Shown here piece after piece: positions 10,801-23,300 of a stretch of 64,000 nt of DNA. Made by a program: the position numbers and the translations under genes. A model generated the notes under the pieces. The model had not been told where the DNA came from. It was given only the letters and a program-made list of their open reading frames with translations, and ran no database searches. Every line of letters starts with the position of its first letter. Within the stretch, counting starts at the first letter, position 1. The stretch is from assembly GCA_001662425.1 (NCBI GenBank), contig BDDC01000173.1, positions 1 to 64,000 on the forward strand, read 5' to 3'. This DNA comes from Chlamydomonas sphaeroides (Eukaryota > Chlorophyta > Chlorophyceae > Chlamydomonadales > Chlamydomonadaceae).

Positions 10801-11168
10801 ACGAGGACGAGTGAGCGAGCGCGGGCCGGGTGCGCACCTGGATCGCGGTCTTGAGGCGCGACGTGGCGCCTGCATGGTGGGGCGGGGAGGCAGCCGTCAG
10901 GCGGCAGCCTGACGGTCGGGCGCCGTGACCCGCGGGCCACTGTCCGCCCACAGCCGGTCGGCCGGCTCGAGGCGGCACCGCGGCTCGCAAGCCCTGCTGC
11001 CATACGTGCGACGGCAAGCACAGCTGCGCGCGTGTCGGCGGGCGGCCGCGGCCTTGCGCTAGGCGCCTTGCAGGTGCCGACACGGCCGCAGCTCCCCTGC
11101 TCGCTCGCGCCTGGCCCTGACGCACCCTCTAGCTTGGTGATGGCCGCGTTCTCGCGGTCGTACTCCAT
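7833..11168 (-). CDS. Unrecognised acidic protein with tandemly duplicated exon modules
   Basis: Function not recognised. Eleven exons (11168-11126, 10869-10838, 10695-10453, 10316-10209, 9909-9853, 9684-9403, 9256-9149, 9028-8975, 8843-8559, 8407-8129, 7874-7833) join to 510 residues. It opens MEYDRENAAITKLE and ends SELAKDWTSGPAP. Exons 3-5 and 6-8 are two copies of a cassette: an exon with SHLKAALQEAAGEQGATLQY, an exon with THTFVVAPGPHAGQ then DVVEQ, and a short exon beginning VDV or VDI. A third, diverged copy seems to start exon 9 (PLHDPLAERGSSDETEGP against PLRDPLATHGTSDEGEGP in copy 2). After the first two exons all exons are whole numbers of codons, so they can be skipped or duplicated without frame loss. 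No signal peptide or membrane span is seen. The helical Ala/Gly/Glu-rich C-terminal part recalls LEA-like proteins, but that is not a firm assignment. The start could lie further upstream. Confidence 0.7.
10082..10216 (-). repeat. 27-bp minisatellite spanning a splice donor
   Basis: Five 27-bp units run from the end of exon 4 into the following intron of the modular-repeat gene. On the minus strand each unit contains GAGCAG then GTGGGGGCGCATAC, a copy of the exon end plus its donor. Read through, each unit adds nine in-frame residues (VEQVGAHTG). Confidence 0.92.
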
Positions 11169-12291
11169 GGGGTGCCGAAAGGCGGGGGGCCGAGTGGCGC
11201 GCGGGTGCTATTCAGCTAGAGCGGGGACGTGCGCCTGCTGCGAAACGCTGCTTTCACGCGCCGTATGTGGGTGTTGGTGTGCGAAACGCGTCACGATGCG
11301 GTGTGCCCGTATGCGCGCCTAGACGGTGCGGTGGCGGCAGAGTGTAGGGATGTGCAGTGAGGGGCAGCCCGGTGACGCACAATCGCGCGGCCTGCCGATA
11401 CCCGCACGCAGCTGCAAACCTCCCCTCCACCACCCCTGCCTCTGCGATCTTGCTGCAGCGAGCCGCCCGGCACAGCAAGCGTGTGGGCCTGGCAGCGGAG
11501 TTGCGCACCCTCTCAACACAGACTTGGCCTTGCCCGGGTACGGTACCTGCCTGGTCTTGAGCCACCCCACACGGCCCCGCCGATGATGAAGCACGCGTGC
11601 GTAACCGCGCAGCCCTCCTCCACTCGCATCAAACGTCCGGCCCTCCCCAACCCCGCTCGCACCCCGTCAGTCAGCAGTGCCTTCCCATGCGTCCGCCAGC
11701 AGCCCCTCCAGCGCCACCAGCACAGCAGCGCCCGGTCCAGGCTCCACCCTCGTCACCCTCGCCCTCGCTCAACCGCCACAAGGCCCACCGCCTGCGGCTC
11801 CATCCATGTTGCTACGTACCCTCGCCGTGCGGGCCCCTCGGCTCCAGCGGTCTGCGCCACCTCAAGCGCCAACTCGCCTCAAGCGAGCAGCAGCGCCGAA
11901 AGCAGCGGCAGCCCGGCGGGGACAGCAGCGACGCACCGCCGTCAGCGGACGCCGGAATGTCGCGGACATCGCCGCGTCGCTGATGGCGGCTCCACCTTTC
12001 ACCCTAGCAGTTGGCGCCTTTCCAAAACACCTCTACGCAACGCCTCAGACAACTACAAGCCCGAAACGATCATCCATCCGATCACGAAACAACAACAACT
12101 ATTCATACGACCGGCCAAATTGACGTCACAAACCAACCGCAGACGCCATTGCTCGTATGGATGCAATGCACGTCCGTAGATGCAAACCGTCGACCAGCCA
12201 CATCCCTAGGTCTCGCTCGCACCGCCAGTCCCCCCAAGGCTCCCACTTGCAGCCCCCAAACCCACCCGCACACCCACACCAACGCTAGCCC
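11169..12291. other. Intergenic region between two minus-strand genes
   Basis: About 1.1 kb between the start of the modular-repeat gene and the stop of the ankyrin gene. It should hold the promoter and 5' UTR of the former and the 3' UTR of the latter. The stretch 12030-12190 is less GC-rich. Open frames here (for example 11481-12179 plus) have no recognisable domain, and I see no supported gene. Confidence 0.6.
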
Positions 12292-15113
12292 TCAGCGCAG
12301 GCGCTGCTGCTCCCTCAGCCACGCCTCCAGCCCCCAGCTGCGGCCCTCCGCCACGTCCCTCCGCTGCCGCACCGCCCCCAGCACGCCCTTCCAGCTCAAG
12401 CCCTGGTAGGCGCCGGGCGCCGCCGCCCGCATGTGGTCCAGCAGCCAGCCCAGCGCCGCCCTGCTGGCGTTGGAGCGCACCGCCCGCGGGAAGTGGTCGG
12501 GCCTGGGCGTCCAGGGCACGCCCATGCGGCGAAGGCAGTCCAGCATGACGACGTCGCCGTTGCCGGCGGCTGCCAGGTAAGGCGCGAACGAGTCCTGCGG
12601 CAAGGGGCAGGCGGCAAGAGCAGGGGACGCGTTGGATGGAGGCGTGGGGCGCTGCTGTTGGGGCGGTCCGTGTGCTCGGTGCAGTCCGCGGCGCGGGCAG
12701 CTGACCGCTCCGGCCACAGGCAGCATGGGGGGCCGGCGAGGAGCCGTTGTAGCTTGCCGCCTTGGCATCCTGGACAACGGCAGCAGCGGCTGCAGCGCTG
12801 GCAGCCTCCCTGCCAGCCTCCTCACGCCCTCACCTACCTGGCAGGGCGCGCCGTTGCGCACCAGCCACTCCACCGCCGCCTCGCTGCCCTGCGCCGCCGC
12901 GCCCACCACCGTGCCCTCCTCCCAGGCGCTGCCGCGCTGCCTCAGCGCCGCCAGCAGGCGCACGTTGCCGCAGCGCGCCGCCAGCCCGAGCGGGGCAGAG
13001 CCGAGCAGCGGCAGGTTGGCCTGTTGGCGGCCAGCGTCGGGGCAGCAAAGCAGGCGGGCAAATGGGACGGGGTCTAGGTCCGGCATTGCGTGCAGAGCCT
13101 GAGATCACCGCAGCAGCCCCTGGCGAGCAACCAGCGACCATCCCTCAGGCTCCCGGCCACTCAGACTCCTTGACTCCACCCTCCATTCTACACCATAAGC
13201 CCCGATACCAGCCGGCGCGGTGACCCACCAGCAGCCACTCGGCCACCTCGCTGCGCCGTGACGACGCCAGCGCCATCCAGATGGCCGAGGAGCCAAACAG
13301 GCTCGGCTGCTCCCGACGAAGCTTCTCAAGCTCCGACACGTCGCCCCGGAACACAGCACGCTCCGCATCCTCCGAGCTCGGACCCTGCGGAGCTACCGGC
13401 AGCTCCGGCAGCTCCGCCAGCCCCAACCGCAGCTCCGGGAAGCCGCGCTCCTCGTGGCCCAGCCACGCCCGCCGCTCGGCGGCGTCGCGCAGCGGCAGCA
13501 GCGCGTCGCACAGCGCCTCCGCGAGCTCGTACGCGGTGGTGTCGGGGACGGCGCCGGCCGCGGACAGCATGCGGCGCTGCAGCCAGGCCGCCTTGTCGCG
13601 CCAGTCGCATGTGGGGCTGCTGGCCGCGGCCGCCAGCACGGGCATGTACCAGCCGTGCACCAGGAGGTTCGCAAGCGGCTCGCGGCGGGTGGTGGTGTCG
13701 AGGCGCTGCGGCGAGGCCAGCTGGGCTTCGTGGGGGTCGTCGTAGCCGTCGTCTTGGCTGTCGTAGTCGGGGTCGTGGTCGTGGTGCAAAGCGTAGCGCA
13801 TGCCCTCGGCATGAACGCCCTCCTCCTCCTCCTCCTCCTCGCTGTCGTCGCCGTAGGCGTAGCCGAAACGCTTGGTGGCCCGCTGCGCGACACGCTCCAC
13901 GGCCCGCTGCAGCGCGCCCTCCTCCTCGTCGCCGCGCCGCGCCGTGGCCGCCTGCGCGGCCGACTCCGCGGCCCCCTGCCTCGCGCCACTGTCGTCGCTG
14001 CCGAGCGCCGCAGCCCGCTTAGCGGCCCGCTCCGCAGCCACCTTTGCGGCGCCCTCCGCGGCGAGCTTTGCGGCCTGCTGCTTGGCCTCGAGCTCGTGCT
14101 CGTACGGCCCCAACAGCTTCTCGTGCCAGGCTTGTACGGTGGCGAGGTCGCTGGTGTACGACACGGCGGCCAGGACGCCGTACTTGGCCGCCCATGTGAC
14201 GTTGTCCTTGGCGTCACGCTCCATGCACGACCAGGGTCGGACCGGGCCGGACCGGACCTGCGCCTCAAGGCGCGCGAGCAGCTCCATGGCGAGGCCCAGG
14301 TGCCCCGCCCGAGCGGCGACGCGCGGCGCGATGTCATCGAGCTTGCAGCGCTGCTGCTGCAGCCACTCGCAAACGTGCGCGTGACCGGCGGCAGCGGCGG
14401 CGTGCAGGGTGTCGGGATAGATGGGCAGGCCGGCGGCACGCAGCCAGCGGCAGACGTCGAGGCTGCCGCCACCCGCCGCGGCGTTCATGAGTTCGGGCGC
14501 CAGCGGCAGTTGCAGGCGGGCTTGCAACAGCTGGCAATTGAGCGCAGTGTTGGTGCGGTGAAGGGAAGGAGCAGGGTTGGGGTGGAGCCGTTGAGGCAGT
14601 TCGGGCGGCTAGGTCCGGCCCGTGGGGTGAGGGCACGGAGGTCAGCGTGCCCGAGACCCCTGAGATAGTCCCAGCTATGACCGCACAATAACCGACGGTG
14701 TACGTCTGGCCTGGGTGGCTTCTTTATGGAGCGAGGCATGCACCCGTGCGCAGCTGGGACAGGTTTGGGTAAGAATTGCGGGGCGATGCGTAAAAAGGCA
14801 AGGGGGCATGTCACACCTGTAGGTTGGTCAGGTGCCCGTTGGCCGCCGTGCAGCGGAGGAGCTGATACCGCTGCTTGAGGTTGAGGTCACGCGTCGCGCC
14901 AGGCTGCAGCCACTTCACGTTAAACTCGCGTTCATGCATCGGAGCCGAGAACAGAATTGTCTTGTGCTGCAGCTCGCCCAGCAGCGCAGCCGTGGCCCTA
15001 TTTGTCAACCTCAGACCACACGCGACGTCGTTGGGGCCGCAGAAGGCAGCCATGCGCAGAACGATTTCGGGAAGGAACACCCGCGCCGGGTCACTAGGGC
15101 TACACTGAGCCAT
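12292..15113 (-). CDS. Ankyrin-repeat protein with F-box-like N-terminus
   Basis: Likely a protein-interaction adaptor of the expanded algal ankyrin family; partner unknown. Four exons (15113-14817, 14530-13229, 13098-12838, 12594-12292) give 720 residues. The start is the ATG at 15113; the codon at 15149 in the same frame is GTG. Residues about 8-45 (RVFLPEIVLRMAAFCGPNDV) look like the F-box-like segment of this family. Ankyrin-type helices follow (TAANGHLTNLQ, AAAGGGSLDVCRWLRAAGLP, AAAAAGHAHVCEWLQQQRC), then more in exons 3 and 4 (LGLAARCGNVRLLAALRQRG, LAAAGNGDVVMLDCLRRMG). Between the two blocks lies an Ala/Lys/Glu-rich, probably coiled-coil stretch and an acidic run of Glu and Asp. The repeats are degenerate, as is usual for this family. 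No downstream TGTAA was seen. Confidence 0.8.
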
Positions 15114-15466
15114 GCTGCTTGGGTTGTCGTTACTGTAATATGCATGCACAATTAGGTCGACTCATACAAGAGCTGATGGCCGACACGGTCAAACTGTGGC
15201 ACCCCCTGGCGCGCCGCTGGCGCCCCGGGCGACACCCACCGGTTGAACCGGCACATACCGGCGCCCTGGCACGCATCTCAGCTGACACCGTATAGGGTAT
15301 GCGCTTGAGGGGGCAGTTCCTGGCCTTCCTGCTTGCAGGGGGCCAAGCCCCCCGCCGTGGTTACCATGCCAAATGCATCGTCCTGCGCCGTGCGTCTGCA
15401 CCGCCCACCGCACCCGCCCGCCTGCTCCACACACTGCACCCTATCTCCTCGCCCACACACACCGCC
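15114..15466. other. Intergenic region
   Basis: The 353 bp between the start of the ankyrin gene and the stop of the TSNAXIP1-like gene. It is AT-richer near 15120-15160, upstream of the ankyrin start. No gene, repeat or minus-strand TGTAA was seen. Confidence 0.6.
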
Positions 15467-18400
15467 TCACGCCGCCGCCGCACCGTACGTGTCCCGCGCC
15501 CAGCCCACCGCGCCGCTGACGTCAAAGTTGCCCGCCGGCTTGAGCAGGCAGCGCTGCAGTAGCCGCTGCGTCAGGTCGCCCGCGTCCACCACCATGCCCA
15601 CCGGCATCACCACGTCCCCACCCCCACCCTCTTCATCCTCGTCTTCGCCACCCCCGCCCTCGCCTCCACCACCCGCCGTGAAGCCCAGCGCCGCCAGCAC
15701 ACACGCCGCTGCCCGGCCATGGCCTAGCAGCCCGCCCAGCCGCTCCACCACCGCCGCCACCTCCGCCGGGCTGTCGCTAACAGGCTCGCCGCCGGCGCCC
15801 GCCGCCTCGGCCACCGGCACGTCCGCCAGCTGCGTCGCGACTTCCAGGCACAACCCGTGCACCTCGTCGATGTGCTGGCCCAGCAGCGCCGTCAGCAGCG
15901 GCCCCACCGGCGCCGCCGGCTTGGCGAGCAGGTCGGCGTTGAAGCGCGCCAAGCGAGCCGTCATCGGCGCCGACGCGGGCGGCGGCGCCGACAAGCCGTG
16001 CGGCGCCAGCGCCGCGCTGAGCGCGTCCAGCGGTAGCGTGTCGCCGGGGAACTGCCCCCGCAGCGCCTCGCGCAGCTTGTTGTGCCGGAACGCCGTCCGG
16101 TGCGGAAACATGCGCTCCAACGCAGCCGCCACGTCCGCCACCCGCAGCCGCGACCCGTGCCCGCCTGACGTCGACGCAGGCGCCGCGTCGTCGCCGGGCG
16201 TCGGCGGCCGCTCGCCGGTCTCGGTGTCGGCGGCGCCGGCGGCGTCCGCCGGCGGCAGGGTGTGCAGCAGCGCCGTAAGGCCGGACACCATGGCCCGCTG
16301 GTCCACGGCCGCCGCTTCCGACACCTGGCCCGTGAGCACGAGCCAAAAGGTGCGCACGAGCGCGCTGGACTTGGCGTGCGCGGTGCAGGCGGCGTAGAGG
16401 CTGTAGGCCAGCTTGGCTGTGTCGGCGGTGGCGAGGCCCTGCTGGTTGAAGTAGTAGTAGACGAAGGACTGCAGCGTGCCGGTGGTGGAGCCCGTGTCCA
16501 TGGCCTGCTTGGCCTGAGGCAATGAACAAGAGGCGGGCAAGCGCAGTGCCGCCTCAGAGCTTGCATGACGGGGCCTTGCGACAGCTTTATGCCTGCGGCC
16601 GCCATCGCCATGGGCCGCCACTGGGCCGCCGCAGGGCCGCCATGACTGTCTGGGACGTCGCAGCGCCAGGCAGACGGCGAGGCAAGCCGCGCGTGCGGTC
16701 CCCGGCGCGGGAGGCTTCAAGTTGCGCACCTTCCACACCGCCATGACCAGCGCCTCGGTCTGCTCCAGGCTGTAGGCGCTCAGCGGCACGCGCTGCGACC
16801 AGCGCAGGCAGCGCGGCACGCTGGCGGCCAGGCCGCACGGCTCCGCGGTGGCGGACGCGGAGGCGGACATGGAGGCGCTGGGGCTGTCGCCGCCCTCGGT
16901 GAGGAAGTCTGCGGGGGCACACGCCGAAGACGCGGCGGGGGGGGGCATGGGCGTCCGCTCGGCACCTCCACGGTTCACGCCCTACACCGGCGCTATGCAA
17001 CCATGCGTCCAGCCGAGCCGGGCCGCCACGTCGCGCGCGGGCCCCGCACTCACATGGCGAGGAGTCGGTGACGAGAGTGAGCTGCACTTCCGTTGGCGCG
17101 GGGTCGGGCTGCAGCAGCGCCGCCGCCAGCACCAGCCTGCCCTTGAGCTCCTCCAGCTCGTTCGAGTAGCGCCCCAGCTTCTCCTCCACGCGGTGCACCA
17201 GCTCCGCGGTGCGCCGGCCGCCCTGCAGGGGGTAGGCGACAGGGTGTCCAGGGGACGGAGCGCGAGGATAGCCGGGCAGCGGACAGGAGTGGTGCTCCGC
17301 GGCGTTGGTGGCATTGGCATTCGCGTCGGCAACGGGTAATTCCAGTCGTGCAGGCCGAGGCCGGGCCGCTCCCTCACCTGCAGGCCGTGGTCTGCGAGCT
17401 TGCGCCACACGGGCCGCGGGGTCATGATGTCCAGCCGGTGCGCCAGCTTGGAGTTGACCGTCTCCAGGTCCTTGTTGTAGTTCTGGGCGGAGCAGGCAGG
17501 GGATGGCAGGGTGAGCAAGAGGCACGCGGCAGGCAGGCGAGGGTGCGGATGCGCAGGGGGGAGTGCAGCGCGGCCCCCAGCCGGTGAGCCGCGGCGCCCT
17601 GCCCACGGGAAACACTGCCACCAGCCGCCGCTGCGGCGTAGAGCCGCATGCCTCACCTGCGCGGTCTCCAGCTCCGCCTGGCAACTGGCGAGATCGTACT
17701 GCAGCTTCTCGAACTTCTGCGCGGCCAGGGGACCAGCAAGCGGGCAACGGTTGACAGCCCACCCACACCCCCACGGCGCACGCCGGCCCGCACCCCTCCC
17801 AACCTTCCCTCCCTCCGCCGCCACTGCTGCACAACTCCTGTCTCCGGGACTTCCCGAACCCCCTCCACCGCACCTCCGGCGGCATGCGGCTCTCCGCCAC
17901 GCGCCGCGCCTCCGCTGCGTCGGCCTCCGCGGCGTCGGCCGCGTTCGCGAGCTCTTCAATGCGCCGCACGCTGAATGCGTCAAGTTCCACGTACTTGGTC
18001 TGCAGCGCGGCGTGCGCGCTGCGCTCGGCCTCCAGCTCGTCACGCATTTTTAGGTACTCCTTGCGCAGCTTCTTCAGCTCCTCGCGCCCCGTCTTGGCCT
18101 GGCATGCGCAGGACGGAGCAGGGGACATAGAAAACTAGGTGTGCTGTGCTGGGGCTACGATGGGAGCCCCAGGTGCCCCCAGGCCCAGGTCGCGGCGTGG
18201 CCGCAAAACGGCAACAGGTCTCGTGCGCCTTCCGGCGGCAGCGGAGCAAGGCAGTGGGAGTCGCGGCGCGGGCCGCACCTCCAGCCGCGCCTGCTCCTCG
18301 CTGACGGTGAGGCGGTCCAGGTGCGTGCGCAGCGCCGCCGCCTCCAGCTGCGCGGCCTCGGTGGCGCGCTTGAAGGCCGCCATCTGCTCCTCGATGCGGC

Positions 18401-19550
18401 CCACCGCCTCCTGCAGGGCCCGGCGCAACCACACGCGCCTCAGCCATTGCAACGCCCCAAGCGGGGCCACCAGCCCTCAGCCCGGCGCCGTTGCACGACC
18501 GCCCCGGCTTGTACTGCCCTCGGTAGGCCAGAGCGCGTGGCGCCGACCTCTATCTCATCCTCCTCCTTTCGAAAGCCACAGCATATCGACTCCGGCGACT
18601 GCAAGCCCCATCCCCGCAACACTCCACGTGCTCCCCACCTGCTGGTCCGCCATGGCCGCTTTGAACGCCTCGCGCTCCTCCGCCATGGCCTCCTTCTCGC
18701 GCTCCAGCCGCTCGCTGACCGCAAACCACGGCAGCTGGTCGAACGCCAGCCCGCCGCGCTCGCTGGCGTAGTGCCACGAGTACACGGCTTTCAGCAGCTC
18801 GTCGCGCAGGCTAGACAGCACGCCGGAGAAGGGCCCGCACAGCTCCGCAAACTCGCCCAGCAGCTGTGCGCGAGGGGCAGCGGGGCGCAGGAGGGCCAGG
18901 AGCCGGAGGGCCAGGTAAGGCAGCAGGTTGCGAGCGGCTGCGCACGAGGCAGCCTCGCGCGACGCACGCGGTACCGCATGGCCACGGCGTGTGACCGGCG
19001 AGGCGAGTGACATCCCAGACCCAGGTTGCAGCGGCTCAGGGTCCTCTGGCGGCAGGCCACGGACCTGGCAGGCCACGGCGGTGCGCAGCTTGTTGGGCTT
19101 CTCCTCGCCCGTGGGGGCTCGGGTGATGGGGCTGACGCGCTCGCAGCGCTCCAGCGCCTCGGCCAGCTTGACTTCCGCGTGCAGCGCCAGGCTCTTGTAC
19201 TTATCCGAGGCGGTCAGGTCGGAGGTGATCTCCTTGGCCTGGGGTGTGTGCGCGGTACGTTGTATGGCACGGCGGCGGTCCGGGTTGCTGACTCAGCCGC
19301 CAATTGGAGCTGCGGTGGCTGGCCGAGGGTACATAGTATGCTACTTGGTGCACGTCCAGTGGACCATAGGCCGTGCGGTTTCGCGGCTGGTGCTGCTGCT
19401 GTGGCCCTGGCGACCGGATGGCATGGAAGCGCGGCTGCGACGCACCTGCCGGGACCAGTTGCGCACGTCATATGTGGCTGTTTGCGCAACAGCCACCGCG
19501 GCAGCCAGCTCGGATTCCTTGCCGGACCTGCGGGCGCAGGGCCACCGCAT
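15467..19550 (-). CDS. TSNAXIP1-like coiled-coil protein
   Basis: Probable ciliary or basal-body coiled-coil protein of the translin-associated factor X-interacting protein 1 type. Ten exons (19550-19446, 19238-19065, 18863-18639, 18410-18279, 18098-17874, 17716-17657, 17482-17378, 17222-17054, 16908-16730, 16513-15467) give 806 residues. The start is the first ATG in a frame open further upstream. Residues about 90-170 (LLGEFAELCGPFSGVLSSLR, then AFDQLPW and REKEAMAEEREAFKAAMAD) resemble the TSNAXIP1 N-terminal domain. Exons 4-8 are heptad-rich coiled coil. The long last exon has a helical domain (LQSFVYYYFNQQGLATADTA, LVRTFWLVLTGQVSEAAAV) and Gly/Glu linkers. Family assignment is from recalled sequence style, not a search. 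It sits head to head with the dynein heavy chain, which fits a ciliary role. Confidence 0.68.
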
Positions 19551-20348
19551 ACTGAGCTGATGGACTAGGTCGACGCCGGGGACAGGCCAAACATGGGCCC
19601 CAGGCGGGAGCTGCCAAGCGAAGCTTACTTGGCCCCAGCCCCCGCAAAGGGCGCCATAACTGATTGGCTGTTGTTTCGCTCGATGCCATTGGCGCCCGTC
19701 AGGTTTGGCTGGAGCAAGGGCAGCTGCGGGATGCAAGGGCCATGCGTGACACTTGGGTTAGGGACAGGGACGCCAACACGTAGCGCCGAGCCGGGGGGCC
19801 ACACCTTAAACATGGTGGGTCCCTCGGCGTTGAATTGCTGTCCCTAGAGCGCCTCTGGCGTGCTCCGCATGCACCTCGGCGAGGGCTGTCGCTTCCTTGC
19901 GCTGCCCATCGCCCCACCACTTGCTACAGCAACGTTGGTGGCCGGTAGGCCGCGGCGTATGGCGCAGGGTAAAGCACGCAAACTCAGTACCCTAGGCCGC
20001 TCGCTTCGCAAGACGCGTAATACAGCGTAACTTGGTGTATAGTAGCTTAATATCAAAACGTCTATAGGTTGCACATAACAGTGTTGTATTTGGTGTAGGG
20101 CTGAAGGCACGCGGATTCTGGACTCCTTAGACTAGCGCCAACCGGCACCCTGTTCCATACCTTTGATAGATTAACATATAGAGCAATTATTGCGACACCA
20201 ACACGTGAATAGACGCTGAACAAAGAAGCGAATTCCCCGAGTTTGCACGAGCGACACGCTACCCGTCTGTTTTGCAGTTCCTTTACTTTCAAATGAGACA
20301 AGCGTAACTGCATAGGAACGCGGGCGAGCGCCCGCGACAGTCGGGGCC
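19551..20348. promoter_or_regulatory. Divergent promoter region for two ciliary-type genes
   Basis: The 798 bp between the start codons of the TSNAXIP1-like gene and the dynein heavy chain. The part 20010-20240 is clearly AT-richer than the surroundings and probably carries 5' UTR and core promoter sequence. I looked for an RFX X-box and did not find a convincing one. No gene is supported here. Confidence 0.5.
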
Positions 20349-23300
20349 ATGGCGTCGAGAGACGACCAGGGCCAGTCGCCCGGGAACGCACCTGGGCAGC
20401 TCAGGAATGCTTTGTATTTGGCGCCTAAGGCAGCTGCCAGCGTGCATGCACCCAAGGCGGCCAAGAAGTATGCCGAAGCGCACGCAGCAGCCCAAATGGT
20501 GCGCAGCCGAGTCTCGTCTGGGCGCCAGGACGCGCTACTGTTGCCGAAATAGTCGCTGGTGGGAGGGCTAGTGCTGGCTTGACGCCGGAATCGTGTGCAT
20601 GCGCGCAGTCCGCTGGGCGGTCCCTCGCACCCCTTGAGGCTACAGCTGGGCCGGAGAAGGCACAGCAGATCAGGAGCTCACTGAACGCGCTGGGAGCGAG
20701 AAAGGTAAGGCGCTACACCTCGGGAGGCCCTTCGGGTGACCGCGGGTTTGACCGTGGCATCGACCTGCACCGGCTTGCAGGCCCAGGCGCTGGAGAAGCT
20801 GAGGCAGACGCCACAGTCTCCAAAGGCGGATGTCCCGCCCATGGATAAGACGCCCCTGGGCGTAACGCCGGCACTGCGTGGCTCTGCTCGCAAAAAGGGC
20901 GAGGAGGGTGAGAGCGCTGCTGAGCGGGACACATGGGACAGGACCCCGCGGCCTGGCCGCCCAAGGCTGGCCCAGCGCCGGCATGTCCCGTAGATGAACC
21001 GCTGATACTGACCGCCACCACATGACGCGCAGGCATCATTGGATCGGCCAGCACCTCTCCACCGGGCACGGCCCACCCAGGGCCGCGGACCAACGGGGAC
21101 CATACGCACACGAGCGGCCACACACGTGCCCCAACCAAGCAGGAGCTTGGGGAGGCATTGCCGTACGTCAAGTGAGACACGGGCCACGCTTTGGACGGAC
21201 GGTCCATTGCATGCGCCCTGCGTTCTATGTTAAGCTGCACTAGCACTGCACAGCAGAGACGGCGCACGAGGTACCTGCAGCGCGGGACGACACGCATCAA
21301 CAGCAGCGGGGTGCAGCGGCTCGGTGCAATATGGCGGAGAGGAGGTGGACCGGGCACGTGCCAGGTGCACGAGGCACGCAAGGCGCGGGGCAGCACGACG
21401 GAAGCTCAGCGGTGCCTCACGCCGCTGGTTGATGGGCTGGCGGTCCTGCAGCAGCAATCAGCGGCAGGCGCTGCGCTGGAGCGACGGCGGTCTGCCGTGC
21501 CGATAGCGTGGCTCCGCCCCACAACGGAACCTCGAGGGGAGAGGCTTGTGCACATTTTCCGGGAACAACGAGCTCTTGGCCTGGGGTCAGCGGCAGCAGC
21601 ACGGCCAGGGCCTCTGGCACAACAGACGAGGGCAGCTGCTCGGGCGGCCTTATCCTGGACGTGCAGCCGCTGATGGACACACAGCTGCCGGCGCCCAGCA
21701 GACCACGGACGGCCCCAGGCGCCCCTGCCGCACAGAAAGCGGCTGCTGCGCAGTGCTGACACCACCCCTGCAGTTCCTCGACTGTAATCGTGCACACCTG
21801 CAATGCCCTTGCCCCCATAGGCTGATCTACACGCTGCGCGAGTACCCCAACACAGAGGACTTCGTGTACCTGCGCCGCATGGACCGCAACCCCTCGGAGT
21901 ACGACCCGTACGCGCTCGAGGTGCGCAGGGCCAGGCCGCACCCCTGCCACCGTGCGTGCCCTCCGCCCCTGCCTGGCCCCAGGCAGACCGCGCTTGTTCA
22001 CAGCCTTGCGCGCGGACGCAACTGCCGCCGTCGCTAGTCGTGCCGACCATGCCGTCCTGATCTTGGTCGCCCTCTGCCCAGGTGGTGCCGTTTGCGGCCA
22101 TCGACCAGCGGGACTTTTACACCATGTCGGTGCGCGGCATCACGCACTATCTGGACGGGACCTCCTCGGACTTTGCCAGTGAGCAGCCGGAGTGGGTGCA
22201 CGTGCGCGGCAGGCGGCCAGCAGCAGCGTAGCTGCTACCGCGCACAGCATGTGGCCTGTGGGCTGCAGCGTGATGGCCGCGGACGGGGCTGGCGTGCAAG
22301 GCTCTTTGGCGCGCCGGCCTCAAGCCGTAGCCAGAGGGGTGCTGTGTCTGTAGGGTTGGGACTGCTGCATGTGCCACGGCACGATCACGCTCGACCCTGC
22401 GGCCGCTCCGCCCCGCAGCGCTGGACCAGTGGGAGCGCGAGCTGCACCTGTTCACGCGGCTGAAGCAGCTCAAGATGTTCCGGCTGTACAAGATGTGGAA
22501 GGCGTTCCGGCTGTGGAAGCGTGCCGTGAACCAGCACAAGTTCCACAAGGCGCGGTCCAGCCTGGAGCGCAACCTGTTCCAGCTGTCGCCTGTGTTCCAG
22601 GTGCGGGCCCTGCCGCTTCCCGGAGCCCACTTGTCACCGGCATACAACGCGCTCCTGGCCGCATCAAGTTGCAGCCAGCACCGCTACGGGTTGGCCGGCA
22701 GCCGACGGAGCGCAGCTGTGCCATGACCACAATCCTTGCCGTTCTGCCGCAACACGCAGGACCCGCTGCGGCGCTTCCACGGGCTGTGCTTCGAGCTGAG
22801 CCACATGCGGATGCACAACGTCATGGCCGGCAAGGTGGGGCTGGCGCCGGGGCGGCGGCAATGAATCCGCTTTGGGCAGGGGGCAGCCTTTTCCGCTGCC
22901 CAGAGCCCGTGCGAGCGTTGCGGTGTCTGGCAGCTGGCAGCCTGACTGTGTGGGCTCCCTCGCGGCCTGGACGTGCTGCGCCCTGGGGCAGGTGTACACA
23001 CTGGACGAGTTCGTGGCGGAGCAGAGCACACACAAGGCCGATGTAGAGAGCAGGCTGGCGCAGTTCCACGAGGACTCGTTCCAGGCAGTGCTGCAGGCCT
23101 GCAGGTGCGGGGGACGGCAGCGCAGGCGCCTTCCGGCGCAAGGCCGCTGGGGTGGGGTGCGCGCGTCGCGTGCAGGGGGCTGGCGCCTGGTGACAAGGCT
23201 GGCGGTTGCTGGCCAGCCGCGCGAGTCCGCAAAGCCTTACCCATGCGCCAATGCTCACTGTCCCACGGCGCCTCCCCCACAGGGACGACCTGCTGAAGCT

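Noticed and set aside
11481..12179. Plus-strand open frame of 232 codons between two minus-strand genes
   Set aside because: Low-complexity Arg/Pro/Ser composition, no domain, no splice partners, and other overlapping frames are equally open.
15114..15149. Longer N-terminus for the ankyrin protein from 15149
   Set aside because: The codon at 15149 is GTG, not ATG; the first ATG in frame is at 15113 and leads straight into the conserved family start.
19900..19960. RFX-type X-box for the ciliary gene pair
   Set aside because: An AGCAAC half-site is present, but the matching GTNRCC half at the right spacing is not.
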